Shown here one piece after another: positions 51,481-62,549 of a DNA stretch of 64,000 nt (positions are counted from its first letter, which is position 1; each line of letters begins with the position of its first letter). Source of the DNA: Alphaproteobacteria bacterium (GTDB lineage: Bacteria; Pseudomonadota; Alphaproteobacteria; JAJTHO01; CANGXP01); contig CANGXP010000001.1 in the NCBI GenBank assembly GCA_947457935.1, forward strand, positions 68,065 to 132,064, read 5' to 3'. The position numbers were made by a program, and so were the translations under genes. Below the pieces are notes generated by a model that worked only from the letters and a program-made list of their open reading frames with translations, made no database searches and had not been told where the DNA came from.

Positions 51481-51852
51481 ATGAAAAAACTCACCCTGTT
51501 TTCTTTTTTCCTCTCCCTTGTCGTGTGCGCGGCAGTGTTCAATTTAAAATCACAAGTAAACGCCCTGAATACCCATATTAGCGAAACGCGCCTTGCGATT
51601 GCGGACGCAGAACAGTCCTTGCATGTCCTGCGCGCCGAATGGGCACACGTTAGCCAGCCAGAATTTTTGCAATATCTTGTAGATAACCACACCACCTTAT
51701 CGCCCTTAGAGGCACAGCAATTCGCCAGTGTAGAAACGCTGCCCACACAAACGGTTGCCAGCGCAACAGAAAACACGCCTCTTTTGCAGCAAACAGCTTC
51801 TGTTGATTCAATACAGCCTTGGGAGTTTGCAGAAAAAGCCCCTATTCGTTAG
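51481..51852 (+). CDS. ftsL: Cell division protein FtsL-like
   Basis: The product has 123 residues with one N-terminal transmembrane segment (LTLFSFFLSLVVCAAVFNL), then a coiled-coil periplasmic helix (about residues 24-60) and a Gln/Thr-rich tail. This architecture and the position between rsmH and ftsI identify FtsL, which forms the FtsQBL divisome complex; FtsL sequences are poorly conserved, so identity rests on context. The stop codon overlaps the start of a 145-bp palindromic repeat. Confidence 0.8.
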   Translation: MKKLTLFSFFLSLVVCAAVFNLKSQVNALNTHISETRLAIADAEQSLHVLRAEWAHVSQPEFLQYLVDNHTTLSPLEAQQFASVETLPTQTVASATENTPLLQQTASVDSIQPWEFAEKAPIR

Positions 51853-51995
51853 GTTTTGTTGAGATTTGTTGTATTTTGGTCTGCAAATGTCGTCTTTCTG
51901 CGATACGATGCTCTTGTACGAAAAAGTACACTGCGCTTCGTTTCTCGCAAGCCATCCATTTTCGCCTCAAAATACTTAAAATCTCAACAAAACCT
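51851..51995. repeat. GTAC-centred long palindrome, copy E (145 bp)
   Basis: A perfect 17-base terminal inverted repeat (51851-51867 and 51979-51995, AGGTTTTGTTGAGATTT and its complement) bounds imperfect arms with further matches such as GTATTTTG/CAAAATAC. The centre, 51922.5, is GTAC-N6-GTAC (51916-51929). Arms share TTTCTGCGATAC and CTGCAAATG with copy A in the same order. It lies inside the dcw operon between ftsL and ftsI. Confidence 0.9.
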
Positions 51996-52022
51996 GCCGT
52001 GCAATATATTTAAAGGCGGTTC

Positions 52023-53720
52023 ATGCTCTCTACCTTACCGCTTATCCCCCTTATAACCGACCCTTTTGAAGCAAAGGCTTTGCGGCGCGCAAAACAGCGT
52101 CTGCTGTTGGTGTCGATTTTTTGTGGGGTGCTTTTTATCTGCATTGCCGTCTCCCTCGTTAATTTATCTTTTTCCTCTGCAACGAAAAATCGTCAATATC
52201 TGTTGGGCGCACCCAAAGCCTATCAGCCAGAACGCGCCGATGTTCTTGATAGGAACGGCATGCTGCTTGCAACCAACCTTGTAACACACTCTTTGTTTGC
52301 CAACCCCCAAGATCTGATTGAACCGATTGTTGCAGCAGAGAAACTTGCGCAAACATTCCCCGATTTATCCTTTGCAGATCTTAAAGCTAAATTATTGTCT
52401 GATAAAGAATTTGTGTGGATTAAACGCGGACTAACTCCGCAACAATATTTGGCGGTTAATCGCCTTGGATTACCGGGGCTTGATTTCAAACGCGAAGAAA
52501 AACGGGTATACCCGAAAGGCGCGTTTGCCGCCCATATTTTGGGATATACCGATGTTGATGATAAAGGTATTGCGGGGATTGAACGCACGTTTAACAAAAA
52601 ACTCTCTCATCAAAAAGAAGAAGTCTTGTTGAGCATTGACGAGCGGGTACAACATATTCTTACCCACGCACTGACCAAAGCAATGACTGATTTTAACGCG
52701 GTTGCGGCAGGCGGACTGGTGTTGGACATTAAAACAGGGGAGTTGCTTGCCATGGCATCCCTGCCTGATTTTGATCCAAATATTCCGCAACAAGCCTCAA
52801 AAGAGGAATTATTTAATAGAATGACGTTGGGTGTTTATGAAATGGGCTCCACAGTTAAAATTCTCACGTTTGCTATGGGGTTGGAAAATGGCACCGCCAC
52901 CCTTCAAAGCAGTTATGACGCAACACAGCAGCTTAAAGTGGGACGATTTAAAATTGATGATTACAAAGCAAAACGGAGATGGCTCTCGTTTCCTGAGGTA
53001 TTTTTATACTCCTCGAACATCGGTTCTGTGAAAATAGCGCTTGATGTGGGCGTGACCAAACACAGAGAATTCTTACAAAAATTGGGGCTTTTGTCCCCTG
53101 CTCCGCTTGAGCTGCCTGAAATGGGTGCGCCGCTTATCCCCACCCCGTGGAATGAAGTAAACACCATGACTATCGCGTTTGGGCATGGGTTTTCCGTCAA
53201 TGCCATTCAGTTGTGTGCAAGCATTGGCGCAGTTTTGAACGGGGGACAATTTATTCCTGCAACATTGATTAAAGACGGCAACAAACATAAATCTCCCACG
53301 CCTGTTATTTCGCCTGAAACATCAGAAATTATACGTCGCCTGATGCGGATGAATGTTATTGCAGGCACGGGCACAAAAGCAGAGGTTGCTGGCTATTACG
53401 TGGGTGGGAAAACGGGAACGTCTGAAAAGAACAGCGCGAAGGGGTATAATAAGAAGAGCCTCCTTTCGTCATTTATTGCTGCCTATCCCATGTATGACCC
53501 CCGCTATTTAGTTTTTGTGATGGTTGACGAACCCAAAGGAAACGCTAAAAGTTTTGGCTATGCAACAGGCGGGTGGGTTGCAGCCCCCGCTGTGCGAGAA
53601 ATTATTGCCAAGATGTCACCGTTATTAGGGATTATGCCTGCAGCGGTTGATGACCCCGCGCTAAACGAATCGCTTGCTGTGCCGATAGAATTCATAGGAG
53701 ATACCATTGCTGACCACTGA
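52023..53720 (+). CDS. ftsI: Penicillin-binding protein 3, septal transpeptidase
   Basis: The product has 565 residues, a class B PBP. An N-terminal transmembrane segment (LLLVSIFCGVLFICIAVSLV, about 29-48) anchors it, and the dimerisation domain has RADVLDRNGMLLATNL. The transpeptidase domain shows the three penicillin-binding motifs: SxxK in GSTVKILTF, SxN in YSSNIGSVKI, and KTG in GGKTGTSEKN. It makes septal peptidoglycan with FtsW. It overlaps murE by 14 bases. Confidence 0.96.
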   Translation: MLSTLPLIPLITDPFEAKALRRAKQRLLLVSIFCGVLFICIAVSLVNLSFSSATKNRQYLLGAPKAYQPERADVLDRNGMLLATNLVTHSLFANPQDLIEPIVAAEKLAQTFPDLSFADLKAKLLSDKEFVWIKRGLTPQQYLAVNRLGLPGLDFKREEKRVYPKGAFAAHILGYTDVDDKGIAGIERTFNKKLSHQKEEVLLSIDERVQHILTHALTKAMTDFNAVAAGGLVLDIKTGELLAMASLPDFDPNIPQQASKEELFNRMTLGVYEMGSTVKILTFAMGLENGTATLQSSYDATQQLKVGRFKIDDYKAKRRWLSFPEVFLYSSNIGSVKIALDVGVTKHREFLQKLGLLSPAPLELPEMGAPLIPTPWNEVNTMTIAFGHGFSVNAIQLCASIGAVLNGGQFIPATLIKDGNKHKSPTPVISPETSEIIRRLMRMNVIAGTGTKAEVAGYYVGGKTGTSEKNSAKGYNKKSLLSSFIAAYPMYDPRYLVFVMVDEPKGNAKSFGYATGGWVAAPAVREIIAKMSPLLGIMPAAVDDPALNESLAVPIEFIGDTIADH

Positions 53721-55149
53721 TGACATAGTCGCCGCTGAAGTGGGTATTGTTCCTGCTATCACGAGCATAACGCTTGATTCACGCCTTGTTACCGAAGGGG
53801 CGTTGTTTATTGCTATTACAGGCAATCACGCCGATGGACTGACGTTTATTGAGGATGCTATTCGCAGGGGGGCTGCTGCTGTACTTGTGGCAACAGAACA
53901 AGCGGCGCGTTTACGCACTCTTTCTGTTCCCGTTTTGACCAGTGACAATGTACGGCGAAGCGCAGCGTTGCTTGCGACGCGATTTTATACGAATAGCCCT
54001 AAAACACTGGTGGGCATAACGGGTACAAACGGAAAAACCTCCACCGCCTTTTTAACTGAACAGTTATGGGAACTCAATAATTGTGCTGCTGCCAGCATGG
54101 GCACGCTGGGGGTACACTCCCAAAAAATGGTTGTGGCGGGCACGTTGACCACGCCAGACCCTCTAACACTCCATCAAAATTTACAAAAACTTACGGAAAC
54201 GGGCGTTACGCACGTTGCGCTGGAAGCATCGAGTCATGGACTGGAGCAACATCGGCTAGACGGACTACACTTAGAAGCCGCTGCCTTCCTTAATCTCACG
54301 CGGGATCACCTAGATTATCACAAAACGGAAGAGGCGTATTTTAGTGCGAAATCCTTGTTGTTCTCTCGTCTTCTGCCCGAGGGGAAAACAGCGATTTTAC
54401 CTGTTGACTCACCGTATTTCGGCGCGTTGCGAGACATTTGCACGGCAAAGAACCATAAAATCATCACGTTTGGGGAAAATGCGGCAGATTTACAGGTGTG
54501 CCGCATCAGCCCCACGCCGAAGGGGCAAGAACTCACATTGTCACTTTTTGGCGAATCCTTTGAGGCGTTTTTGCCGCTGTTTGGCACGTTTCAAAGCACA
54601 AATATTCTTGCCGCTATCGGGCTTGCTTATGCAACGGGCACACCGATTGACGCACTGGTTGCAAGTCTGCCGCGCCTTTCAGGCATTAAAGGTCGGATGG
54701 AAAACGTAAGCCCCGCCAACAGCCCGTTTAACATTTTTATTGATTACGCGCACACGCCTGATGCCCTTCTCAAAGCCTTACAATCCGTGCGAGCACACAC
54801 CACAGGAAATATTCACGTTGTGTTTGGCTGTGGCGGAGACAGAGACACAGGGAAACGACCGATTATGGGGAAAATCGCGGCTGATTTTGCTGATTTTACC
54901 ATTATTACCGATGATAACCCGCGCACCGAGGATGCAAAAACCATCCGTGAGGCGATTGCGGCTGCCAACCCCAACGCCCTTACCATCGGAGAGCGCACGC
55001 TTGCCATTGCAACCGCGTTGAATAACGCTAAAGCGGGTGATAGCGTCCTTATTGCAGGTAAAGGACACGAAATGGGGCAGGTTGTGGGCACGGTAACACT
55101 CCCCTACTCCGACCATGCGGCGGTGAAACAGGTTTCGGGGATTGCATGA
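53707..55149 (+). CDS. murE: UDP-MurNAc-tripeptide synthetase, meso-DAP adding
   Basis: The product has 480 residues and starts with TTG at 53707; AGGAG six bases upstream and the overlap with the ftsI end support this start. The ATP-binding loop is [20 protein letters not shown]. The DNPRTED motif in TDDNPRTED is diagnostic of enzymes adding meso-diaminopimelate rather than lysine. Its stop overlaps murF in ATGA. It catalyses the third amino-acid addition to the muropeptide stem. Confidence 0.96.
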   Translation: MLTTDDIVAAEVGIVPAITSITLDSRLVTEGALFIAITGNHADGLTFIEDAIRRGAAAVLVATEQAARLRTLSVPVLTSDNVRRSAALLATRFYTNSPKTLVGITGTNGKTSTAFLTEQLWELNNCAAASMGTLGVHSQKMVVAGTLTTPDPLTLHQNLQKLTETGVTHVALEASSHGLEQHRLDGLHLEAAAFLNLTRDHLDYHKTEEAYFSAKSLLFSRLLPEGKTAILPVDSPYFGALRDICTAKNHKIITFGENAADLQVCRISPTPKGQELTLSLFGESFEAFLPLFGTFQSTNILAAIGLAYATGTPIDALVASLPRLSGIKGRMENVSPANSPFNIFIDYAHTPDALLKALQSVRAHTTGNIHVVFGCGGDRDTGKRPIMGKIAADFADFTIITDDNPRTEDAKTIREAIAAANPNALTIGERTLAIATALNNAKAGDSVLIAGKGHEMGQVVGTVTLPYSDHAAVKQVSGIA

Positions 55150-56510
55150 CAATGTTATGGTCATCAGAAGACCTCAAAGCCGCCCTCAACGTGCCTGTTA
55201 TAGACGGCATTGCAGCAACAGGGGTGTCTATTGACACGCGCACGCTACAGCCTCATGATTTGTTTATTGCAATTACGGGCGAGCATAGCGACGGCAATAA
55301 GTTCGTAGACCCAGCGTTTGCCAAGGGGGCGGCGGCGGCAATAATTTCTGCACCCTCCTCTCATCCGCGTACAATCTTGACAAATGATACAACAGCGGCT
55401 TTGCAAAAGCTTGCAGCGTTTAGTCGAAAGCGGTTTCAGGGCACGCTGATTGCGCTCACAGGCAGTGTGGGGAAAACCACCGCCAAAGAAATGCTGCTGC
55501 ATTGTTTGCACCGCCAAAAACCGAGTTTTGCAACGACAGGCAACCTGAATAATCATTTTGGTGTGCCGCTAACCTTAAGCCGTCTACCTGCTGATACGGA
55601 TTATGCGATTATTGAGATGGGTATGAATCATGGGGGAGAAATTGCGCCGCTCTCACTCCTCGCGCAACCGCATCTTGCCTTAATCACAACGATTGCGCCT
55701 GTTCATATCGGCAATTTTTCGGATGGCTTAGAGGGGATTGCAAACGCAAAGGCAGAGATTTTTGCAGGACTAAAACCTGACGGGATTGCGATTCTTCCCC
55801 AAGACGCACCCTATTTTGAAACCCTAACCCGTGCGGCGAACGCGCATAAAATTATCACGTTTGGCAATAGATCTCAGGCAGATTGCCAGCTTTTAAGCAC
55901 CACCTATACCGCTGAAACCGTTGCTGTTACGGCGCGTGTGGCAGACACAACGCATCAGTTTGTGTTGAGCACGCCGAATGTGGCGCTTGTCCACAATGCT
56001 CTTGCAACGCTTGCCGTTTGTTATGCTATCGGGGCGGATGTTTCAGCAGCAGCCAACGCCCTTAAGACATACACGCCGCTTTATGGGCGCGGCACGGTGC
56101 AAACCGTGACTGTATCGGGCAAAACGCTCACCCTGATTGATGAAACCTATAACGCTAGCGCCGCTTCCGTCATCGCCGCCCTTGAAACACTGGGCAGACG
56201 CACCACCAAAGGCAGGCGCATTGCCGTGTTGGGCGATATGCTGGAATTGGGAGAGCATAGCGACGCACTCCACCTTTCCTTAGTTCCCACCCTTGAAAAA
56301 GCAGGGATTGATAAAGTTTTTACAGCGGGCGTTGCCATGCAGAAAGTTTTTGCTAGGCTTCCAAAGCATCAACAAGGAATTGCTGCGCCAACTGCAGAAA
56401 TACTTGCGCCTTTGTTGCTGGATGCGCTAGAGTCTGGCGATACTGTGATGGTCAAAGGCTCGGCAGGTATGAAAATGCAGACTATTCTTAAAACAACAAT
56501 AATACAATAG
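55146..56510 (+). CDS. murF: UDP-MurNAc-tripeptide D-alanyl-D-alanine ligase
   Basis: The product has 454 residues. The ATP loop is [19 protein letters not shown], followed by the family's [18 protein letters not shown] and [14 protein letters not shown] segments. Later [16 protein letters not shown] and GDMLELG are typical of MurF. It adds D-Ala-D-Ala to complete the pentapeptide. Start overlaps the murE stop by four bases (ATGA), and mraY begins four bases after its end. Confidence 0.95.
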   Translation: MTMLWSSEDLKAALNVPVIDGIAATGVSIDTRTLQPHDLFIAITGEHSDGNKFVDPAFAKGAAAAIISAPSSHPRTILTNDTTAALQKLAAFSRKRFQGTLIALTGSVGKTTAKEMLLHCLHRQKPSFATTGNLNNHFGVPLTLSRLPADTDYAIIEMGMNHGGEIAPLSLLAQPHLALITTIAPVHIGNFSDGLEGIANAKAEIFAGLKPDGIAILPQDAPYFETLTRAANAHKIITFGNRSQADCQLLSTTYTAETVAVTARVADTTHQFVLSTPNVALVHNALATLAVCYAIGADVSAAANALKTYTPLYGRGTVQTVTVSGKTLTLIDETYNASAASVIAALETLGRRTTKGRRIAVLGDMLELGEHSDALHLSLVPTLEKAGIDKVFTAGVAMQKVFARLPKHQQGIAAPTAEILAPLLLDALESGDTVMVKGSAGMKMQTILKTTIIQ

Positions 56511-56514
56511 AACA

Positions 56515-57603
56515 ATGCTTTATTCCCTTTTTTTGCCACTTATTGATCATAGCGCGTTTTTCAACCTGTTTCGGTATCTTACTTTTCGCACAGGCGGCGC
56601 AATTTTAACGGCACTTGTTATCAGCTTTATGTTCACACCTGCGCTCATTCGCTGGCTGAAGAAAAAACAAAATGGCGGTCAACCGATTCGGGATGATGGT
56701 CCTGCATCGCATGTTTTGACGAAAAAGGGCACGCCCACCATGGGCGGACTGATGATTTTGCTGAGCACCTGTTTGAGCACGTTGTTGTGGGCGAATCTTG
56801 AAAACCTGTTTGTGTGGGCAATTTTAATTGTGACATTAGGCTTTGGTCTTATTGGCTTTAGTGATGACTACCTCAAAGTGACCAAGCGCAACACGAAAGG
56901 GTTATCGGGCAAGAAAAAGCTCGCGCTGCAAACATTTTTCACCCTGATTGCGATTGCCCTTACGCATCAAGCAACAGACCCCTCATTGCAATATAAGCTT
57001 TCCATTCCTTTTTTTAAGGATGTGTTGTTAGATATGGGCTTGTTTTTCTTTGTGTTTAGTATTTTCGTGATTGTCGGGGCATCCAACGCGGTGAACCTGA
57101 CAGACGGGTTAGATGGGCTTGCAATTGTTCCTGTGATGATTGCAGCGGGGTGCTTTTTGTTGATTAGTTATCTGACAGGCAACCTTGTGTTCGCCAATTA
57201 TCTTAAAATTCATTATGTGGCGGGTGCAGGCGAAGTGACGGTATTTTGTGGCGCACTGATTGGGGCAGCCTTGGGCTTTTTATGGTATAATGCTCCGCCT
57301 GCGCAAGTGTTTATGGGTGATACAGGCTCATTAGCGTTGGGGGGCGCCTTAGGCATCATCAGCGTTATCACCAAGCATGAATTGGTTCTGGCGATTATTG
57401 GCGGGTTGTTTGTGATGGAGGCGGTGTCAGTTATGCTGCAAGTTGCCTCGTTCAAGCTCTACAAGAAACGTATTTTTCTCATGGCGCCCATTCACCACCA
57501 TTTTGAGAAAAAGGGCTGGTCTGAACCAACCATTGTGATACGGTTTTGGATTATTGCTTTAATTTTAGCCCTGATTGGGCTTGCAACCTTGAAAATACGA
57601 TGA
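56515..57603 (+). CDS. mraY: Phospho-N-acetylmuramoyl-pentapeptide transferase
   Basis: The product has 362 residues and about ten hydrophobic spans. Signature motifs are [46 protein letters not shown] and [13 protein letters not shown]. It transfers phospho-MurNAc-pentapeptide to undecaprenyl phosphate to form lipid I. It shares ATGA with murD at its end. Confidence 0.96.
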   Translation: MLYSLFLPLIDHSAFFNLFRYLTFRTGGAILTALVISFMFTPALIRWLKKKQNGGQPIRDDGPASHVLTKKGTPTMGGLMILLSTCLSTLLWANLENLFVWAILIVTLGFGLIGFSDDYLKVTKRNTKGLSGKKKLALQTFFTLIAIALTHQATDPSLQYKLSIPFFKDVLLDMGLFFFVFSIFVIVGASNAVNLTDGLDGLAIVPVMIAAGCFLLISYLTGNLVFANYLKIHYVAGAGEVTVFCGALIGAALGFLWYNAPPAQVFMGDTGSLALGGALGIISVITKHELVLAIIGGLFVMEAVSVMLQVASFKLYKKRIFLMAPIHHHFEKKGWSEPTIVIRFWIIALILALIGLATLKIR

Positions 57604-58958
57604 TTACGGCTTCTCTTTATAATAATAAAACCATTGCTGTGCTTGGCTTGGGCAAGACGGGGTTGGCTGCTTGTGCGTCCCTTCAGGCGGGCGGCGCAAC
57701 GGTGCTTGCGTGGGATGACAACACCAAAGAACGGAATATTGCAGCGGCAGTGGGATACACTCTTGCGGATTTACACACTATAGATTGGCAAACTATTGAA
57801 GCATTGATTCCCAGCCCTGGGATTGCATGGACGCACCCTATTATCAAAGCGGCGATTAACAACGGCGTTCCTCTTTTAAGCGATGTTGATATTTTATTTG
57901 AACATGCGCCAAACGCTGTTTTTATCGGCATCACAGGCACAAACGGCAAATCTACCACCACCGCCCTTATCCACCATGTTCTTAATGCGTGCGGCATTCC
58001 TGCGCAAATTGGCGGCAATTTTGGTATTCCGACGCTTTCCCTCACGCTGGATACAAAAGTATTCGTGCTGGAAATGTCCTCCTATCAATTAGAGCTGTGC
58101 GAAAAAACGCGGTTTCATCGCGCTGTGTTCTTAAATCTTACAACTGACCATTTGGAACGCCACGGCACGATGGACAAGTATCTTTCCGCAAAAATGCGTA
58201 TTTTTGCGCAACAACAAGCGGAAGATACAGCGATTGTTGGCATGGATGATGATTATGGGCGTGAGGCGTATCACGTTTTATTTTTGCAAAAAACCCAAAA
58301 AATTATTGGCATCGGCACACACACACTGAAAGTGCCCAGCTACTTTGCAGAATTTAATCAACTTATCGACGCAAAAACAGCGCAGGAAAGCGCGGTGCTT
58401 GACCTTGCCAAAGTTCCCTCTTTGGCAGGGATTCACAATGCACAAAATATTGCCGCCACGTTTGCCGTCGCCAATAGCATGGGACTGGAAGATGGGGCGA
58501 TTGCGCGGGCTATTCAAAATTTTCCTGGGCTTGCCCATCGACAAGAATTAGTAAAAACGCTTAATGCCGTTCAATACATCAATGATAGCAAAGCCACCAA
58601 TGCAGATGCGGCTGCAAAAGCCCTCGCTTGCTATAAAAATATTTACTGGATTATTGGCGGTCGCCCCAAAGGCGGCGGGCTTGCCCTCGCAGAACCGTAT
58701 TATAAAAATATCACCAAAGCCTATTGTGTGGGAGAGGCAGAAGCAGAATTTGCAGGCTATATGCAAGCCGCCACCATACCGTTTGAACGGGCAGGAACAA
58801 TTGAGAATGCCGTAATACTCGCGCATCGTGACGCACAAACGGATGGTCAGGATGCTGTTGTTTTATTATCGCCTGCGTGTGCCTCTTGGGATCAATTCGC
58901 CAATTTTGAGGCACGGGGGGAGAAATTCCGCGAGGTTGTACTTCGAGTAACCGCATGA
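57600..58958 (+). CDS. murD: UDP-N-acetylmuramoylalanine-D-glutamate ligase
   Basis: The product has 452 residues from the ATG at 57600 overlapping the mraY stop. The N-terminal Rossmann-like segment is [20 protein letters not shown], the ATP loop is [20 protein letters not shown], and the C-terminal domain carries [19 protein letters not shown] and [13 protein letters not shown]. It adds D-Glu to UDP-MurNAc-L-Ala. Its stop shares four bases with ftsW. Confidence 0.96.
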   Translation: MITASLYNNKTIAVLGLGKTGLAACASLQAGGATVLAWDDNTKERNIAAAVGYTLADLHTIDWQTIEALIPSPGIAWTHPIIKAAINNGVPLLSDVDILFEHAPNAVFIGITGTNGKSTTTALIHHVLNACGIPAQIGGNFGIPTLSLTLDTKVFVLEMSSYQLELCEKTRFHRAVFLNLTTDHLERHGTMDKYLSAKMRIFAQQQAEDTAIVGMDDDYGREAYHVLFLQKTQKIIGIGTHTLKVPSYFAEFNQLIDAKTAQESAVLDLAKVPSLAGIHNAQNIAATFAVANSMGLEDGAIARAIQNFPGLAHRQELVKTLNAVQYINDSKATNADAAAKALACYKNIYWIIGGRPKGGGLALAEPYYKNITKAYCVGEAEAEFAGYMQAATIPFERAGTIENAVILAHRDAQTDGQDAVVLLSPACASWDQFANFEARGEKFREVVLRVTA

Positions 58959-60082
58959 ACACCAGCTTACATCGCGGCGATAATAGTGTTTTAGGGCGTT
59001 GGTGGTGGACAGTAGACAGGCAGTTGCTGTTTGCAACGATGCTGTTGATTTTATGCGGGATTATTATGATTATGGCAGCGGGAACCCCTGTTGCCAAACG
59101 CATCGGTGCGCCAAGCAATTATTTTATTTCCCACCATCTTATGGTTCTCCCCGTGGGATTACTGCTTTTATTTGGCACGTCCTTGCTATCCCCGCTTTAT
59201 GTGCGGCGTTTAGCCGTTATCGGTTTGTTGTGTTCTTTCCTCGCGCTTCTCGCGACGCTGCTGATTGGCGTTGAGATTAAGGGCGCACGACGCTGGATTA
59301 ACTTAGGATTTTTCTCTCTGCAAGCCTCAGAGTTTTTAAAACCCGCTTTGGCGGTTGTTTGCGCGTGGATGTTTGCGGAATGGCGCAAAGAACAAGGATT
59401 TAAAGGATGGTTAGTTGCGATTGTGCTGTTCGCATTCAGCGTCTTATTGTTGATGCTACAACCTGATTTTGGCATGACCTCCATCGTCTCCGCTGTCTGG
59501 TTTACCCAATTTTTCATCAGCGGTATGCCGCTGATTCTGGTGATTATTGGCATTCCGTTAATGGTGTTGGGCGGCGTGGGCATTTACCATCTATTTCCAC
59601 ACGTACAAAGTCGTATCAATCGTTTTCTTGACCCTGATTCTGGCGATACCTACCAAATCACGCAATCGCTCAAAGCCTTCAAAAATGGGGGGTGGTTTGG
59701 ACAAGGCCCTGGAGAAGGACGCGTTAAATTGCACTTGCCCGATGCCCACGCGGATTTTATTTTCTCTGTTTTAGGGGAAGAATTCGGTATTTTTGCTTGT
59801 TTGCTGCTCATTGCCTTGTTCGTCTTCATTTTTTATCGCGGAGTGCGGCTGTTGCTGGGGGAGAAAAATCTGTTTGTGTTATTAGCTGCGGCAGGGCTTC
59901 TCACACAATTTATGCTGCAAGCCTTTGTAAACATTGCCTCAAGTATTAGCCTTATTCCCACAAAGGGCATGACGCTGCCGTTTATTAGCTATGGGGGGTC
60001 GTCGCTTCTTGCCATGTCATGGGCAATGGGGATGATTTTGGCGTTGACGCGCAAACGGACGAGTAGCAGAATGCGGGAGTAA
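58955..60082 (+). CDS. ftsW: SEDS-family glycosyltransferase FtsW
   Basis: The product has 375 residues with about ten membrane spans. SEDS hallmarks include GARRWINLGFFSLQASEFLK and, near the C-terminus, LPFISYGGSSLLAMSWAMG. The large periplasmic loop with the conserved catalytic-site region (DPDSGDTYQITQSLKAF, GGWFGQGPGEGRVKLHLPDA, HADFIFSVLGEEFG) is present. It polymerises glycan strands at the septum with FtsI. It shares TAATG with murG. Confidence 0.95.
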   Translation: MNTSLHRGDNSVLGRWWWTVDRQLLFATMLLILCGIIMIMAAGTPVAKRIGAPSNYFISHHLMVLPVGLLLLFGTSLLSPLYVRRLAVIGLLCSFLALLATLLIGVEIKGARRWINLGFFSLQASEFLKPALAVVCAWMFAEWRKEQGFKGWLVAIVLFAFSVLLLMLQPDFGMTSIVSAVWFTQFFISGMPLILVIIGIPLMVLGGVGIYHLFPHVQSRINRFLDPDSGDTYQITQSLKAFKNGGWFGQGPGEGRVKLHLPDAHADFIFSVLGEEFGIFACLLLIALFVFIFYRGVRLLLGEKNLFVLLAAAGLLTQFMLQAFVNIASSISLIPTKGMTLPFISYGGSSLLAMSWAMGMILALTRKRTSSRMRE

Positions 60083-61161
60083 TGCTAGATTCCCTCTATC
60101 CTTCTATTATCCTGACCGCTGGCGGCACGGGCGGACACGTTTTTCCTGCTCTTGCGACAGCAGAAGCGTGCTTGGAAAAAGGCGCGTCTGTTACTTTTAT
60201 TACCGATATGCGGGGCAAAAAATATCTTGTTTCACAAGAGAAAATTACCGTTAAAACCATTGCAGTGGCACGTTTTGGCGGCAGTGTTGTTGATCGCTTA
60301 AAAGCACCTTTTTTGCTTATTAAATCGTTTCTGCAAAGTGTGAAAATTTTACGCAACGCTAAACCTGTTGCAGTGGTGGGATTTGGCGGCTATCCCGCTT
60401 TTCCTGCCGCTCTTGCCGCGTGGGTGTTGGGTGTTCCTGTTATCCTGCATGAGCAAAATGCGGTGGTGGGGCGAAGCAATCGCTGGCTTTTAAAAATCGC
60501 CGCGAAGATTGCCTTAACCTACGAAAACCCGCGATTTTTATCCGCTTTTGCACAAACAAAATCGATTGTGATTGGCAACCCTGTACGCGCCATATTTCAG
60601 CAAACGCCCTATACGCCGCCATCAGACAGTGTAAATTTGCTGGTGTTGGGCGGCAGTCAAGGGGCGAGTGTTTTCAGCCACGTCATCCCTGATGCCCTGT
60701 TATTGTTGCCAAAACATCTGCAACAAAAAATCCACATCACCCAACAAGCGCGTCCAGAAGATGTCGCCATCGCCCAACAAAAATACGCTGAAATCGGCAT
60801 TAAGGCTACCGTTGCCGCCTTTTTTGATAATGTGCCTGAGTTATTAGCGACAGCACAACTGGTGATTGCGCGTTCTGGTGCCTCCACCTGTGCGGAAATT
60901 ATGGCCGTGGGGCGCCCCAGCGTTCTTGTCCCCTATCTTCATGCCAAAGACGACCATCAAACCGCCAATGCCATTCATTTGGTACGACAAAACGCCGCAT
61001 GGATGCTTGCCCAAGCAGATTTCACTGCACAATCACTTGCAGAATTGCTCACTCTCTTGCTAGAAGATGCGGATATTCTCTCTCGTGCTGCAACCAACGC
61101 CGCACAGGCTGCCCCGCAACAGGCAGCAGAGAAACTCGCACAATTAGCAATAGGTTCGTGA
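60082..61161 (+). CDS. murG: UDP-GlcNAc:lipid I N-acetylglucosaminyltransferase
   Basis: The product has 359 residues. The N-terminal Gly-rich loop is [20 protein letters not shown], the second is [17 protein letters not shown], and the UDP-GlcNAc-binding region contains [20 protein letters not shown]. It converts lipid I to lipid II at the inner membrane. Start shares one base with the ftsW stop, and its own TGA overlaps the murC ATG. Confidence 0.96.
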   Translation: MLDSLYPSIILTAGGTGGHVFPALATAEACLEKGASVTFITDMRGKKYLVSQEKITVKTIAVARFGGSVVDRLKAPFLLIKSFLQSVKILRNAKPVAVVGFGGYPAFPAALAAWVLGVPVILHEQNAVVGRSNRWLLKIAAKIALTYENPRFLSAFAQTKSIVIGNPVRAIFQQTPYTPPSDSVNLLVLGGSQGASVFSHVIPDALLLLPKHLQQKIHITQQARPEDVAIAQQKYAEIGIKATVAAFFDNVPELLATAQLVIARSGASTCAEIMAVGRPSVLVPYLHAKDDHQTANAIHLVRQNAAWMLAQADFTAQSLAELLTLLLEDADILSRAATNAAQAAPQQAAEKLAQLAIGS

Positions 61162-62549
61162 TGCATACGTCTATCCCTCTTGAAATTGGCATCCTGCATT
61201 TTGTGGGCATCGGCGGCATTGGCATGAGTGGCATTGCGGAGATTTTGCACAATTTGGGCTATAAAGTCCAAGGCAGTGATGTGTCAGAAAGCAGCAATGT
61301 GGCGCGTCTCAGGAAGCTAGGGATCAGTGTCTTTATCGGGCATAAACCTGAGAACCTTGAGAATGCGCATGTGTTGGTGGTGTCCTCCGCCATTAAACCT
61401 GATAACCCTGAGCTGATAACAGCACGCAATCAACGCCTTCCTGTGGTGAAACGCGCTGAAATGCTGGCTGAATTGGTGCGCCTCAAATGGTCGATTGCGA
61501 TTGCGGGCACGCACGGCAAAACCACAACCACCACGCTGATTGCGCAAATTCTGGAGACCGCCAAACTTGACCCCACCGTCATTAACGGCGGGATTATCAA
61601 CGCCTACGGCACTAACACCCGCCTTGGTGCAGGCGATTGGATGGTGGTTGAAGCGGATGAATCCGACGGGACGTTCCTCAAATTGGGCGCAACCATTGCT
61701 GTTGTCACGAATATTGATCCTGAACACCTTGATCATTACGGCGATTTTGAAACCCTGAAAGCCGCCTTCGTGAGTTTTATTCAGAATTTACCGTTTTATG
61801 GCTATGGCGTGGTGTGTATTGACCATCCAGAGGTGCAAGCTCTCATTCCGAAAATTGCCGACAGACGGCTGATTACCTACGGCTTCAGCCCGCAAGCGGA
61901 TGTGCGTGCTGTCAATTTACGCAAAACCGCCACAGGCACACTGTTTGATGTGGACGTGCAGGGACGCGTCTTGCAGGACTTATTTTTACCCATGTTGGGC
62001 GAACACAACGTACAAAATGCCCTCAGTGCTGTTGCGATAGCGCAACAACTCAAAATTGACGATGAAACGCTGAAACAAGGGCTTGCCAATTTTAAAGGCG
62101 TGAAACGGCGATTTACCTTGGTGGACGTGGTAGACGGCGTGACAATTATTGATGACTATGGGCATCATCCTGTGGAGATTGCCGCTGTGCTGAAAGCCGC
62201 CCGCGATGCAACCGATAAAAAGGTTATCGCCGTGGTGCAACCGCACAGATACACCCGCGTGCGCGATTTATGGGAACAGTTCTCTACCTGCTTTAATTTG
62301 GCGGATAGCGTGGTGTTACTACCGATTTATGAAGCAGGCGAAACGCCGCTAGACGGCATTAGTAGTGTGGCGTTGGGTGAGAGCATTCGCAATCATGGGC
62401 ATAAAAACGTCACTGTGTTGGAGAGTGCCGATGCGCTCGCGGCTCTTATCAAAAATACCGCCGCAACAGGCGATTATGTGGTGTGTTTAGGGGCAGGCAA
62501 CATCACACAGATTGCCCACGCGCTGCCTGCTCAACTCAAAGTACTGTAA
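61161..62549 (+). CDS. murC: UDP-N-acetylmuramate-L-alanine ligase
   Basis: The product has 462 residues from the ATG at 61161 (TGATG overlap with murG); an open frame reaching 60999 lies antiparallel to no other gene but inside murG and is not used. Motifs are [39 protein letters not shown], and [14 protein letters not shown]. It adds the first amino acid, L-Ala, to UDP-MurNAc. It overlaps murB at TAATG. Confidence 0.96.
   Translation: MHTSIPLEIGILHFVGIGGIGMSGIAEILHNLGYKVQGSDVSESSNVARLRKLGISVFIGHKPENLENAHVLVVSSAIKPDNPELITARNQRLPVVKRAEMLAELVRLKWSIAIAGTHGKTTTTTLIAQILETAKLDPTVINGGIINAYGTNTRLGAGDWMVVEADESDGTFLKLGATIAVVTNIDPEHLDHYGDFETLKAAFVSFIQNLPFYGYGVVCIDHPEVQALIPKIADRRLITYGFSPQADVRAVNLRKTATGTLFDVDVQGRVLQDLFLPMLGEHNVQNALSAVAIAQQLKIDDETLKQGLANFKGVKRRFTLVDVVDGVTIIDDYGHHPVEIAAVLKAARDATDKKVIAVVQPHRYTRVRDLWEQFSTCFNLADSVVLLPIYEAGETPLDGISSVALGESIRNHGHKNVTVLESADALAALIKNTAATGDYVVCLGAGNITQIAHALPAQLKVL

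Noticed and set aside
60999-61160. Longer N-terminus for murC
   Set aside because: The extension lies inside murG in another frame; the ATG at 61161 overlapping the murG stop gives the family N-terminus.
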